Source: UBA1127 sp965116355 (GTDB lineage: Bacteria > Chloroflexota > Dehalococcoidia > Lucifugimonadales > UBA1127). From it: DNA of 64,000 nucleotides. Below are positions 56,386-63,904 of the stretch, piece after piece; position 1 is the stretch's first letter, and each line of letters opens with the position of its first letter. The stretch lies in contig OZ220679.1 in NCBI GenBank assembly GCA_965116355.1, forward strand, positions 372,001 to 436,000. Reading direction: 5' to 3'. A program made the translations under genes and the position numbers. The notes beneath the pieces are model-generated. The model was not told the DNA's origin and ran no database searches. It saw only the letters and a list, made by a program, of their open reading frames with translations.

Positions 56386-57804
56386 ATGATGCGACGCAGG
56401 CCCTGGTCACTGAGCACGGGCCGGTGGTCCGCGCTGCTTGCGCTTGCGGCGGCCCTCGCGCTGCTGGGCGCCGTCGCCTGCGGCGGCGAGGACGACGGGG
56501 CGGACGGCAGCGCCGGAACGACAGAGACTACCGACGCCGCGCAGACGTCGGCGGGCGGCGACGCCACCACGACGGACCCCGCGCCGGAGCCTGGCCCGGC
56601 CGTCGGCCACTCGATTGGCGACCTGGCGCCGGACTTCACGGTAGACACGATCGCGGGCGAGACGTTCGCGCTGTCGGAGGTCACGGCGGCGGGGTCCCCG
56701 GTGCTCTTGTATTTCTTCACGACGTGGTGACCGACATGCAATGCCGAGTTTCGGCATCTGCGAGCGCTCTACCCCGACTACCAGGACAGCGTCGCCCTCA
56801 TCGGCGTGGGTTTCGACCCGGGCGAATCTGAGGACAGGATCAGCGCCTGGGCAGAGCGGAACGGTTTCTCCTGGCCCCTGGCCCAGGTAAGCGCGGACCC
56901 CGTCAAGGAGTACCGCATATCGCAGCAATCGGCGGCGGTGGGGATTGACCCCTCGGGTGAGATCATCCTGCGCAAGAACGGCGGGCTGCAGAACGAGGGC
57001 AAGTGGCGGGAGTGGCTGGACGCCCTCGCCGCGACATCGACGGTGGCGGCGGAGCCTGAGGCTCCGTCGGCGTCTGCGTCGCTCTCCGACACGACGGCAA
57101 CGAGCGGGGTCATCGCGGCGCCCGCGCCCGTCGAGACAGCGCCAACGGCGGCGCCGGCCCCGACCACGCCACCCGCTGTCCCGCCGACGGCGGTCCCCGT
57201 GCCCACCACAGCGCCCGCGCCCGTCGTAGCGCCCGTGCCGACGGTAGCCCCCGTGCCAACCGCCGCTCCCCCGCCGACGGCGACGCCTCGGACCGCACCC
57301 ACGGCCACGCCCCGGCCGCGGCCAACCGCGACGCCCGTGCCAACGGCCACGCCGAACATCCCCGTCGGGCACAACGTGGGGCAGCGCGCGCCGGACTTCA
57401 CAGTGACGGCCGTTACCGGCGAGACGATCACGCTCTCCGAGGTCACGTCCTCAGGAAAGGCTGTCCTCGTCTACTTCTTCGCGACGTGGTGACCGATCTG
57501 CAATGCGGAGTTGCCGCATCTGCAGAGCCTCCACTCAGCCTACAGCGACGATGTGTTGGTCATAGGGATCAGCACGGACCCGGGCGACTCAGTGTCGCGC
57601 ATTCAGAGCCATGTCCGGAACCGGGGGATCACGTTCCCAATGGCGGCCAACGACAGGAGCATCACGGTGGACTCCTACCGCGTTTCGGCGCAGTCCAGCG
57701 CAGTGGGCATCGACGCGTCGGGGATCATCAGGCTGCGCAAGGGCTACGGGGGTCAGGGCGCCAACGACTGGCGCGAGTGGTTTGACACGCTATCGGGGTC
57801 GTAG
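56386..57804 (+). CDS. Predicted double-selenocysteine lipoprotein with two TlpA/thioredoxin domains
   Basis: Single frame of 472 codons with two internal TGA codons. Start ATG 56386 (or 56389) after TGGAGG. The lipoprotein leader ends LLGAVAC with C32. Domain 1 (about residues 75-215) reads APDFTVDTIAGETFALSEV, LLYFFTTW-U115-PTCNAEFRHL, then DPGESEDRISAW and AVGIDPSGEIILRK. A Pro/Thr/Ala linker (about 245-325) follows. Domain 2 reads APDFTVTAVTGETITLSEV, LVYFFATW-U369-PICNAELPHL, then ISTDPGDSVSRI and AVGIDASGIIRLRK. In TlpA/ResA proteins the WCPxC motif sits exactly here, so each UGA replaces the first redox cysteine. Homology continues past both UGAs. The mature protein should be a membrane-anchored thiol-selenol oxidoreductase. 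It requires SelA/B/C/D, which are not in the window. Confidence 0.88.
56737..56762 (+). promoter_or_regulatory. SECIS-like hairpin after the first UGA
   Basis: UGA is at 56728-56730. Stem ATGCCGA (56741-56747) / TCGGCAT (56751-56757) with apical loop GTT, extended outward by TGCA/TGCG around a bulged C (56758). The loop starts 18 nt after the UGA and its first base is G, as bacterial SECIS elements need. Confidence 0.8.
57498..57525 (+). promoter_or_regulatory. SECIS-like hairpin after the second UGA
   Basis: UGA is at 57490-57492. Stem ATGCGG (57503-57508) / CCGCAT (57514-57519), loop AGTTG, and outer stem CTGCA/TGCAG around a bulged C (57520). The loop starts 17 nt after the UGA with G in second place. 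Relative to the first hairpin, one pair changes from C-G to G-C. Confidence 0.8.
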
Positions 57805-57833
57805 CTGGAGCAGTGCAATCCCTTGGGTACACG

Positions 57834-57860
57834 AAGAGGGGCCGCTGAGCGGCCCCTCTT
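57834..57860. terminator. Bidirectional terminator
   Basis: Perfect 11-bp stem AAGAGGGGCCG / CGGCCCCTCTT with a 5-nt loop between the convergent selenoprotein and MmgE/PrpD genes. T runs end each stem side. Confidence 0.85.
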
Positions 57861-57885
57861 GCATTGTGCGATGGGGGCGACCCGC

Positions 57886-59256
57886 TTACTCCTTCGCCAG
57901 CAGCGGGCGGAGGTCGCGGATGCTGGCAACGTCCTCGATGTGCAGCGCGCGGTCGATGAGCTGCTCCGTCGCGTCCCGGCCCAGGACGGGGGTGATGAGG
58001 TCGCGGGCCTTCTCGCAGACGCGGGCGGTGTCGAGGGGGTTCTGGGCCGTGCCCGGCGCGTACTTGGTGTGGTGCGTCAGGACGCGGCCGTCGGTGGTGG
58101 TGACCTCGATGATGGCCTGGCGCGGGGCCTCCGGCATGACAAGGCTGGGCTCCGGCTGAAGTGTCACGCGCTCCTTCATGGCGAGGACCTCGGCGTCCGC
58201 CATGCGCTCGTAGGAGTGCGTGGAGGCGAAGGAGACCGCGCCGTCGACGAGGGCGAGGGCGATGCAGTGCTGGATGTTGACGTCCGGCATGGCGCGGTTG
58301 TTGACGACGCCCGCTCCGTCGGTCGGGAGCTTGGCGACGACGCCGGCGACGTCCGCGCCCGTGACGCCGTGCGCCGAGGTGATGGTGAACAGCGCGTCGA
58401 GGGCCGACTGGATGGGGTAGCCGACGGCGTAGGGCTTGATGGCGGTGCCGGTGACCATGAAGGTCTCGCCGAGGCCGTCCGTAATGCGGCTGGGGTCCGG
58501 ATTCTGGGAGAAGGCCTGCAGCAGGTTGTGCTCGCCGTCCAGGACGTTGGGGACGCCGGAGAAGCCCATCTGCACCATGGTCGCGGCGGTGACGCCGTTG
58601 CGCGCGCCCATGCCGGCGAAGTCAAAAGCCTTCTCGACGTGCTCCTCGTCGCCGACCCACGCCCAGAGGCCCGAAACCTGCTGGGCGGCGTAGGAGAGGA
58701 CGTAGCGCATCTGCGTAGGGTCCAGCTTGGCGAGGGAGGCGGCGGCGCCTGTTGCGCCCAGCGTCGCGCCGAAGCCCTCGGCGCTGTGGTGGGCGGCGCG
58801 GAGCTTGTCGGCGTCGACGGCGAGCAGGATACGGCACGCGACGTCGTAGCCGAGGGCGACGGCGCGGAGGAGCTCAGAGCCCGACGCACCCTCGCGCTCG
58901 GCCATGGCCCACGCGGCGGGGACGACGCTGCAGCCGGGGTGGGCCTTGGAGGACGGATCGAAGTCGTCGGTCTCGTCGGCGTGGCCCATCATGCCGTTGG
59001 CCAGGGCGGCGTTTGCGGCGGAGGTGACGATGTCCGTGGTCATGACGACGGCCTCCGGCACTCCGCCCAGGGTGCGGACGTACTTCTCCGCCATCCGGCC
59101 GGGGAGCAGCGTGGTGCCGGAGATGACGGCGGCAAGGCTGTCGAGGAGGCGGTGCTTGGCCTCGCGGTCGACGTCGGCGGGCAGGGCGCGGTCGCGGGCC
59201 GCGGCCATGTAGTCGGCGAGGATGCCGGTGACGTTGCCGTTGGGCGCCTGGGTCAT
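57886..59256 (-). CDS. MmgE/PrpD family protein
   Basis: 456 residues. The family pattern is clear: AKHRLLDSLAAVISG, ALANGMMGHADETDDFDPSSKAHPGCSVVPAAWAMAE (HADETDD and the HPG motif), SYAAQQVSGLWAWVGDEEHVEKAFDFAGMGARNGVTAA, then KPYAVGYPIQSALDAL and an IEVTTTDGR C-terminal domain. Family members dehydrate or isomerise branched acids such as 2-methylcitrate or cis-aconitate. No methylcitrate-cycle genes are near. ATG 59256 with AAGGGAG is used; the longer frame crosses the hairpin leader. Confidence 0.88.
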   Translation of the reverse strand: MTQAPNGNVTGILADYMAAARDRALPADVDREAKHRLLDSLAAVISGTTLLPGRMAEKYVRTLGGVPEAVVMTTDIVTSAANAALANGMMGHADETDDFDPSSKAHPGCSVVPAAWAMAEREGASGSELLRAVALGYDVACRILLAVDADKLRAAHHSAEGFGATLGATGAAASLAKLDPTQMRYVLSYAAQQVSGLWAWVGDEEHVEKAFDFAGMGARNGVTAATMVQMGFSGVPNVLDGEHNLLQAFSQNPDPSRITDGLGETFMVTGTAIKPYAVGYPIQSALDALFTITSAHGVTGADVAGVVAKLPTDGAGVVNNRAMPDVNIQHCIALALVDGAVSFASTHSYERMADAEVLAMKERVTLQPEPSLVMPEAPRQAIIEVTTTDGRVLTHHTKYAPGTAQNPLDTARVCEKARDLITPVLGRDATEQLIDRALHIEDVASIRDLRPLLAKE

Positions 59257-59330
59257 AGCGCTCCCTTCAGGTGAGAGATGATGGGCCTCGCGTAGTATAC
59301 CCGTCGAGGGCGCGCGGTGGGCAAATCGAA

Positions 59331-59361
59331 GGGGCCGGCGCACCGTAGTGCGTCCGGCCCC
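59331..59361 (-). terminator. GC hairpin in the MmgE/PrpD leader
   Basis: 13-bp stem GGGGCCGG-CGCAC / GTGCG-CCGGCCCC with one bulged T and a CGTA loop. On the minus strand it is followed by TTCGATTT. It may end the upstream RNA or act as an attenuator. Confidence 0.5.
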
Positions 59362-59411
59362 TCCCCCGCCACCGATGTTCTCCGTTTCTTGGGTCGCTCC
59401 TGGAGTTCCGT

Positions 59412-59448
59412 CGCGGGCGCCCCCATCCCCTCCATGGGGGCGCCTGCG
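59412..59448 (-). promoter_or_regulatory. Strong hairpin in the MmgE/PrpD leader
   Basis: Perfect 11-bp core GGCGCCCCCAT / ATGGGGGCGCC with a 7-nt loop, extended by a few pairs outside. With the hairpin at 59331 and the promoter at 59499-59527 it outlines an approximately 150-nt structured leader or small RNA. Confidence 0.5.
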
Positions 59449-59498
59449 CCTCTCCACTCTTCTGTTGTCGGCGATAGTCTGCCAGAACACTTGTGCTT

Positions 59499-59527
59499 AG
59501 ATTAGAACATTCATTCCCGTGTGTCAA
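59499..59527 (-). promoter_or_regulatory. Promoter upstream of the structured leader
   Basis: Minus-strand TTGACA (59522-59527), 17-nt spacer, TAATCT (59499-59504). About 240 nt before the MmgE/PrpD start. Confidence 0.5.
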
Positions 59528-59565
59528 CGGGTTGAGGGCGGGGAGTTTGGAACGGAGAGGGCGAG

Positions 59566-59591
59566 CCCTTCGACAAGCTCAGGGCGAACGG
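59566..59591. repeat. Simple R1
   Basis: CCCTTCGACAAG and CTCAGGGCGAACGG, just downstream of era. Confidence 0.7.
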
Positions 59592-59624
59592 CCGAGAGTG
59601 GCTCAGAGCGGGGACGGCGCGCCA

Positions 59625-60590
59625 CTAGTATCCAACGTCCTCCAAGAAGGCAGGGTCGTCGCGCCACTCACCCCAGACCTGGACCCAGACCTCGAGGAAG
59701 ATGGGGCGTCCGAAGAGGTCTTCCATCTGGAGGCGGGCGGCCGTGGCGACCTCCTTCATGGCGGAGCCGCCCTTGCCGATGAGGATGCGCCGCTGCGAAG
59801 GGCGGTTGACGTAGACGACGACGCGCAGGTAGTCCTTGGTGCGCTCCACGCCGTCGGCCTCGGCGAACTCCTCGACCTCGACGGCGGTGTCGTAGGGAAC
59901 CTCCTGACCGAAGCGGCGGAAGAGCTGCTCACGGACCAACTCGGAGGCGAGGAAGCGCTCGGAGCGGTCGGTCAGCTCGTCGGCGGCGTACTCCGGGCCG
60001 CGCTGGGGGAGGCGGTCGACGAGGAGCTGCACGAGGAGGTCTGTGCCGTCGGCGTTGAGGGCGCTGATGGGAACGATCTCGGCGGCGGGAGCAAGCTCAT
60101 GGTAGGCCTGGATGACGGGGAGGAGCGTCGGCTTGCTGACCTTGTCGACCTTGTTGACGGCGATGACGGTGGGGGTCTCCTCCTCGGCGAGGGCTTTCAG
60201 GAGCGACTTCTCGGTGTCGCCGGGCGGCCTGGGCTCCGCGACGAGCAGGGCTACGTCGGCGGCAAGCATGGCCTCCTGCACATGGCCCAGCATGCGCCGG
60301 TCGAGGGCGTCGCGCGTGCGGCGCATGTAGCCGGGGGTGTCCCAGAAGACGATCTGATAGTCGTCGTGCGTGAGGATGCCGAGGAGCTGCTGCCGCGTGG
60401 TCTGCGGCCGGGGCGACGTGATGGCGAGCTTCTCCTTGAGGAGCGCGTTCAGCAGCGTCGACTTGCCGGCGTTGGGGCGGCCGAGGATGGTGACGAAGCC
60501 CATACGGTGCGCCTTCGCCGCCCGCCGCCGACGCACGGAAGGCTTCGGCGCGGGCATCCCGGACGCTTCAGGCGTCGGCATAGCGGTCAC
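59625..60590 (-). CDS. era: GTPase Era
   Basis: 321 residues. G1 is GRPNAGKS at 37-44, then FWDTPGYMRRTRDALDRRM (G3), NKVDKVSK (G4) and SALNADG (G5). The C-terminal KH domain shows ILIGKGGSAMKEVATAARLQMEDLFGRPIFLEVWVQV. Era binds the 3' end of 16S rRNA and assists 30S assembly. The basic N-terminal 30 residues are a short lineage-specific extension. GTG 60590 and ATG 60581 are both possible. It follows the DUF4177 gene by 8 nt, so they are co-transcribed. Confidence 0.95.
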   Translation of the reverse strand: MTAMPTPEASGMPAPKPSVRRRRAAKAHRMGFVTILGRPNAGKSTLLNALLKEKLAITSPRPQTTRQQLLGILTHDDYQIVFWDTPGYMRRTRDALDRRMLGHVQEAMLAADVALLVAEPRPPGDTEKSLLKALAEEETPTVIAVNKVDKVSKPTLLPVIQAYHELAPAAEIVPISALNADGTDLLVQLLVDRLPQRGPEYAADELTDRSERFLASELVREQLFRRFGQEVPYDTAVEVEEFAEADGVERTKDYLRVVVYVNRPSQRRILIGKGGSAMKEVATAARLQMEDLFGRPIFLEVWVQVWGEWRDDPAFLEDVGY

Positions 60591-60598
60591 CCGCCGGG

Positions 60599-60823
60599 CT
60601 AGTAGGCCGGCTTCTGCCGCTTGAGGTAGGCGACGGTGGTGCCGGAGGGGATGCCGGCCTCGTCGGGGTCTGTCTCGTCGATGTACTCGGTCTCGGTGAC
60701 GGCGACGAGCTCCCAGCCGTCGTCGCCCATCTCATTGAGGATCGCCTCGTACTCGGCGACACGGCCCGCGCCGTCCTCCACCTCGTCGCCAAGCTCGATC
60801 ACGCGGTATTCCCACCTAGCCAT
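60599..60823 (-). CDS. DUF4177 domain protein
   Basis: 74 residues: MARWEYRVIELGDEVEDGAGRVAEYEAILNEMGDDGWELVAV ... TTVAYLKRQK, the small DUF4177 beta-alpha-beta fold with the conserved LNxxGxxGWELV motif. Function unknown. AGGAG precedes ATG 60823. It is upstream of and coupled to era. Confidence 0.85.
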   Translation of the reverse strand: MARWEYRVIELGDEVEDGAGRVAEYEAILNEMGDDGWELVAVTETEYIDETDPDEAGIPSGTTVAYLKRQKPAY

Positions 60824-60911
60824 GTCCTGCTCCTGTGTATCTTCTCGGCGGGCCGCAAGCCCGCTCCACAACCGGGCGCCGGCCATGCTTGTGGCCGGCG
60901 CCGTGCCTTGC

Positions 60912-62054
60912 CTACAGGCTGCCGGCCAACTGGAAAGCCTTGCCTTCCATCTTTATGTCAGGCGCGTAGACCAAGTCCGTCTGCTGCAGCTCCCGGACGT
61001 TGAAGGCGCCCACCATGCCCATGCAGGCCCGGAGTGCGCCGGTCAGGTTCATCGTGCCGTCCGTGCGGGACGAGGGGCCGAAGAGCACCTCTTCCAGCGA
61101 TCCCTTGGTGCCGACGCGGATGCGCGTGCCGCGGGGCAAAGCGGGGTCCGGGGTGGCCATGCCCCAGTTGTAGCCGCGGCCGGGGGCCTCGACGGACTGG
61201 GCGAAGGGGGTGCCGAGCATGACCCCGTCCGCGCCGGCGACCATCGACTTGCAGAAGTCGCCGCCGGTGCGGATGCCGCCGTCGGTGATGACGGCGACGT
61301 AACGGCCGGTGCGGTGCAGGTACTCCTCGCGGGCGGCGGCGCAGTCCATCGTCGCGGTCACCTGCGGGACGCCGATGCCGACGACCTCGCGGCTGGTGCA
61401 GGCGGCGCCGGGGCCGATGCCCACGAGCAGGCCGCTGATGCCGTTCTCCATGAGCTCGAGCGCCACGTCGTAGCCGACGCAGTTGCCGACGACGACGGGG
61501 CGGCGGATCTGGTCGACGAGCTCCGAGAAGATGAGCCCGCGGTAGCTCTTGGAGATGTGGCGGGCCGTGGTCACCGTCGACTGCACGACGATGATGTCGG
61601 CGCCCGCCTCGACGGCCACGGGCGCGAGGCGCTTGGCGCGCTGGGGCGTGATGGCGACGGCGCAGGCGACGTCACCGGCCTTGATCTCCTCGACGCGCTG
61701 GGCCACCAGCTCGTCCTGCACGGGCTGCTGGTAGAGGCGCTGAAGGAGCGTGGTGGCTTCCTCGATGGGGGTCTCCGCCACCTCGGCCAGCTTCTCGGCG
61801 GCGTCAGGGTAGCGGGTCCAGAGGCCCTCGAGGTTGAGGACGGCGAGGCCTCCGAGCCTGCCCATCTTGATGGCAAAGTCCGGGGAGACGACGGCGTCCA
61901 TGGCCGATGCGAGAACGGGGATGGGGAAGCGGTGCTCACCAAGGGTGAGGCTCATGTCCGCCTGCTCCGGGTTGATGGTCACCTGACCGGGGACTATAGC
62001 TACTTCGTCGAAACCGTAACTGCGGCGTACCTCCTTGAATCGGGGCGCCCCCAT
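60912..62054 (-). CDS. guaB3: GuaB3 family IMP dehydrogenase-related protein
   Basis: 380 residues of an IMPDH/GMPR TIM barrel without CBS domains. The N-terminus RRSYGFDEVAIVPG is the GuaB3 hallmark; then PVLASAMDAVVSP, VVVGNCVGYDVALELME, GIGPGAACTSREVVGIGVPQVTA with the catalytic cysteine C in GAACTSR, and ITDGGIRTGGDFCKSMVAGADGVMLGTPFA. Members are found in actinobacteria, cyanobacteria and Chloroflexota beside true GuaB; some act as GMP reductases. AAGGAAG fixes ATG 62054. Confidence 0.9.
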   Translation of the reverse strand: MGAPRFKEVRRSYGFDEVAIVPGQVTINPEQADMSLTLGEHRFPIPVLASAMDAVVSPDFAIKMGRLGGLAVLNLEGLWTRYPDAAEKLAEVAETPIEEATTLLQRLYQQPVQDELVAQRVEEIKAGDVACAVAITPQRAKRLAPVAVEAGADIIVVQSTVTTARHISKSYRGLIFSELVDQIRRPVVVGNCVGYDVALELMENGISGLLVGIGPGAACTSREVVGIGVPQVTATMDCAAAREEYLHRTGRYVAVITDGGIRTGGDFCKSMVAGADGVMLGTPFAQSVEAPGRGYNWGMATPDPALPRGTRIRVGTKGSLEEVLFGPSSRTDGTMNLTGALRACMGMVGAFNVRELQQTDLVYAPDIKMEGKAFQLAGSL

Positions 62055-62182
62055 AGGCCACTTCCTTTCTGCGGCGAATGGTTTCGGGGAGTTTAGCAAC
62101 GGGGTTTTTCGCCGTCAATTTGCATCGAATACGCTTTGCGCTGACTTTTCGCGCGGCAACGAACATGGGGCCGCAACGGGGT

Positions 62183-62215
62183 AAACGAAAGAGGCCCGTC
62201 CGCAGGACAGGCCCC
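62183..62215 (-). terminator. Terminator after the FAH-family gene
   Basis: Minus-strand 9-bp stem GGCCTGTCC / GGACGGGCC with a TGC loop, followed by TCTTTCGTTT. Confidence 0.8.
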
Positions 62216-62266
62216 TTCCGCCGTATCGTTCTTTGCCGTATGTGGCTTATACAATCCCAAAGCCGA

Positions 62267-63031
62267 TTACTCGCCCACCACCGGGTTTCGGAGCACCCCG
62301 ATGCCGGGGATCTCGACCTCGACGACGTCGCCGGGGTTGAGCTGGCTCGTCTGGCCGGGGGTGCCGGTGTAGATGACGTCGCCCGGGTCGAGGGTGACGT
62401 AGCGGCTAATCTCGCTGATGACGGTGGGGATGTCGAAGATCAGGTCCTCAGCGTGGGCGTGGTTGGGCGTCTTCTCGCCATTCACGGTGACCTGAATGGT
62501 GAAGTCGAACGGGTTGATGTCGGTGCTGATGTAGGGGCCGAGGGGGCCGAAGGTGTCGGCGCCCTTGGCGCGCCACCACTGCATGTCCTTCTCGGGCCCG
62601 TTCTGCCAGTCGCGGGCGCTGACGTCGTTGCCGATGGTGTAGCCGAGGACGTAGTCGAGGGCCTCTTCCTTCGAGACCTTGCTGCACGTCTTGCTGATGA
62701 TGGCGACGAGCTCGCCCTCCTCGTCGACGCGGCCTGCGCCATGGGGCAGGACGATGTCCTCGCCGTCGGCGATGATGCAGTTGTGGGGCTTGTAGAAGCC
62801 CTCCACGCGCTTGGGGGCGGGCCGCTCGCCAAGGTGGGTGCTGTAGTTCAGCGCGATGGCGATGACCTTGCCGGGCTGCACGGGGGGCAGCAGCTTGACC
62901 TCGTCCAGGGTGTGGGTGTGGTCCGTGACCTCGAAGTCCTCGAAGGGCGTCGTGGTGATCTGCTTCACCTTACCGTCTTCCACCACGCCATAAGCGACCT
63001 CGCCGTGGGCGTAGTACCGGGCAAACTGCAT
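62267..63031 (-). CDS. Fumarylacetoacetate hydrolase family protein
   Basis: 254 residues with a short N-terminal domain (MQFARYYAHGEVAYGVVEDG) and the FAH C-terminal fold: VIAIALNYSTHLGERP, DEEGELVAIISKTCSKVSKEEALDYVLGYTIGNDVSARDWQ, GADTFGPLGPYISTD and LDPGDVIYTGTPGQTSQLNPGDVVEVEIPGIG. This is the HpaG/2-hydroxyhepta-2,4-diene-1,7-dioate isomerase-like or acylpyruvase-like class, acting late in aromatic ring degradation. GGAGGG precedes the ATG. A second, differently built FAH protein lies at 23934. Confidence 0.88.
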   Translation of the reverse strand: MQFARYYAHGEVAYGVVEDGKVKQITTTPFEDFEVTDHTHTLDEVKLLPPVQPGKVIAIALNYSTHLGERPAPKRVEGFYKPHNCIIADGEDIVLPHGAGRVDEEGELVAIISKTCSKVSKEEALDYVLGYTIGNDVSARDWQNGPEKDMQWWRAKGADTFGPLGPYISTDINPFDFTIQVTVNGEKTPNHAHAEDLIFDIPTVISEISRYVTLDPGDVIYTGTPGQTSQLNPGDVVEVEIPGIGVLRNPVVGE

Positions 63032-63076
63032 TTTCCCTCCTTCAATGCATTGCGGCGAATGTGTTGGAGAAGAGTA

Positions 63077-63091
63077 TAACGAATTTCGTTA
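63077..63091. promoter_or_regulatory. Palindromic operator upstream of the FAH-family gene
   Basis: TAACGAA-T-TTCGTTA, a perfect 7+1+7 palindrome, 46-60 nt before the start at 63031. It partly overlaps a TATACT-type -10 (minus strand, 63073-63078). Confidence 0.55.
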
Positions 63092-63217
63092 CGGATGCCC
63101 AAGGGGTTTGGCAGTGAATTTCAGGGCAGTGCGAAAACCGGAACCCGAGTGGGGGCTGAGGGGGCGTGCTTCAACAGGCACAGCAAAGACGGGAGGACTG
63201 TTGGGTAGATCGTCCGG

Positions 63218-63904
63218 TTACACCCAGGGAAGCTGCGAAGACGGGTTGTCGATTCCCGTGATGCGGATGGAGGAGTGGGCCTTGTAGATGCGGTTGATGT
63301 TGATGAGGAGCGACGTGAAGTGCTCGACGTAGCGGGAGTTGACGAGGGCGCCGCCGTTGACGGCGCGGACACCCTTGATGCACTGGGCAAGCTCCATGAC
63401 CTTGGCCTTGGCGTCGGGGTCGTCGCCGCAGACCACGACGTCGCAGTCGAGGCCGCGAAGGGGCATGAGCAGATCGATGGCGCTGAGGTTGTGGAAGGCG
63501 CCGACGACCGAGGATTCGGGCAGCAGGTCGCGGGCTTCCTCGGCGGCGGACCCGGCGGGCACGGGGAGGGCCTGCGCCGAACCCTTGATGAAGGCCAAGG
63601 GCGCGACGACGTTGACGATGACCTTGCCGCGCAGGTGCGGCTCGAGCTCGGTCAGGGTCTCCTTCTGGGCGGAGTAGGGCACGGCGATGAAGACGATCTC
63701 CCCCATGCGGGCGGCCTGCTCGTTGGTGCCGCCCATGACGGTGGTGGCGGGGTAGTTCTGGGGCAGCAGCGTTCGCACGTCGGCGGCGGCGGCAACGCCT
63801 CGCTGCGGGTCGCGTGACCCGAGGAAGACCTGCTCGCCGATGATGGCGAACCGCAGGGCAAGTCCCCGGCCCTCCGGTCCCGTGCCGCCGATAAAGGAGA
63901 TCAT
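63218..63904 (-). CDS. npdG: NADPH-dependent F420 reductase (F420H2:NADP oxidoreductase)
   Basis: 228 residues. The N-terminal NADP-binding motif is ISFIGGTGPEGRGLALRFA, then GSRDPQRG (phosphate-binding Arg), FIAVPYSAQKETL, VIVNVVAPLAF, AFHNLSAIDLL and VVCGDDPDAKAKVMELAQCIKGVRAVNGGALVNSRYVEHFTSLLININRIY, the order found in Npd/Fno enzymes. It reduces F420 with NADPH and supplies the deazaflavin for luciferase-like enzymes such as the three in this window. ATG 63904 is the start by homology; GGGAGCG lies upstream. Confidence 0.9.
   Translation of the reverse strand: MISFIGGTGPEGRGLALRFAIIGEQVFLGSRDPQRGVAAAADVRTLLPQNYPATTVMGGTNEQAARMGEIVFIAVPYSAQKETLTELEPHLRGKVIVNVVAPLAFIKGSAQALPVPAGSAAEEARDLLPESSVVGAFHNLSAIDLLMPLRGLDCDVVVCGDDPDAKAKVMELAQCIKGVRAVNGGALVNSRYVEHFTSLLININRIYKAHSSIRITGIDNPSSQLPWV

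Noticed and set aside
56728..57492. UGA read as tryptophan (alternative genetic code)
   Set aside because: TGG immediately precedes each TGA and is used for Trp throughout, and TGA ends genes such as hicA (26147-26149) and the DUF433 gene. The position equals a catalytic Cys, not Trp.
56728..57492. Two sequencing errors in a Cys-type TlpA gene
   Set aside because: Both would have to strike the same catalytic codon and by chance each be followed by a covarying hairpin; still listed as the read-level test.
59325..59492. Signal recognition particle (4.5S) or 6S RNA
   Set aside because: The diagnostic GGAAGGAAGCA-type tetraloop region of SRP RNA and the 6S central bulge are not present.
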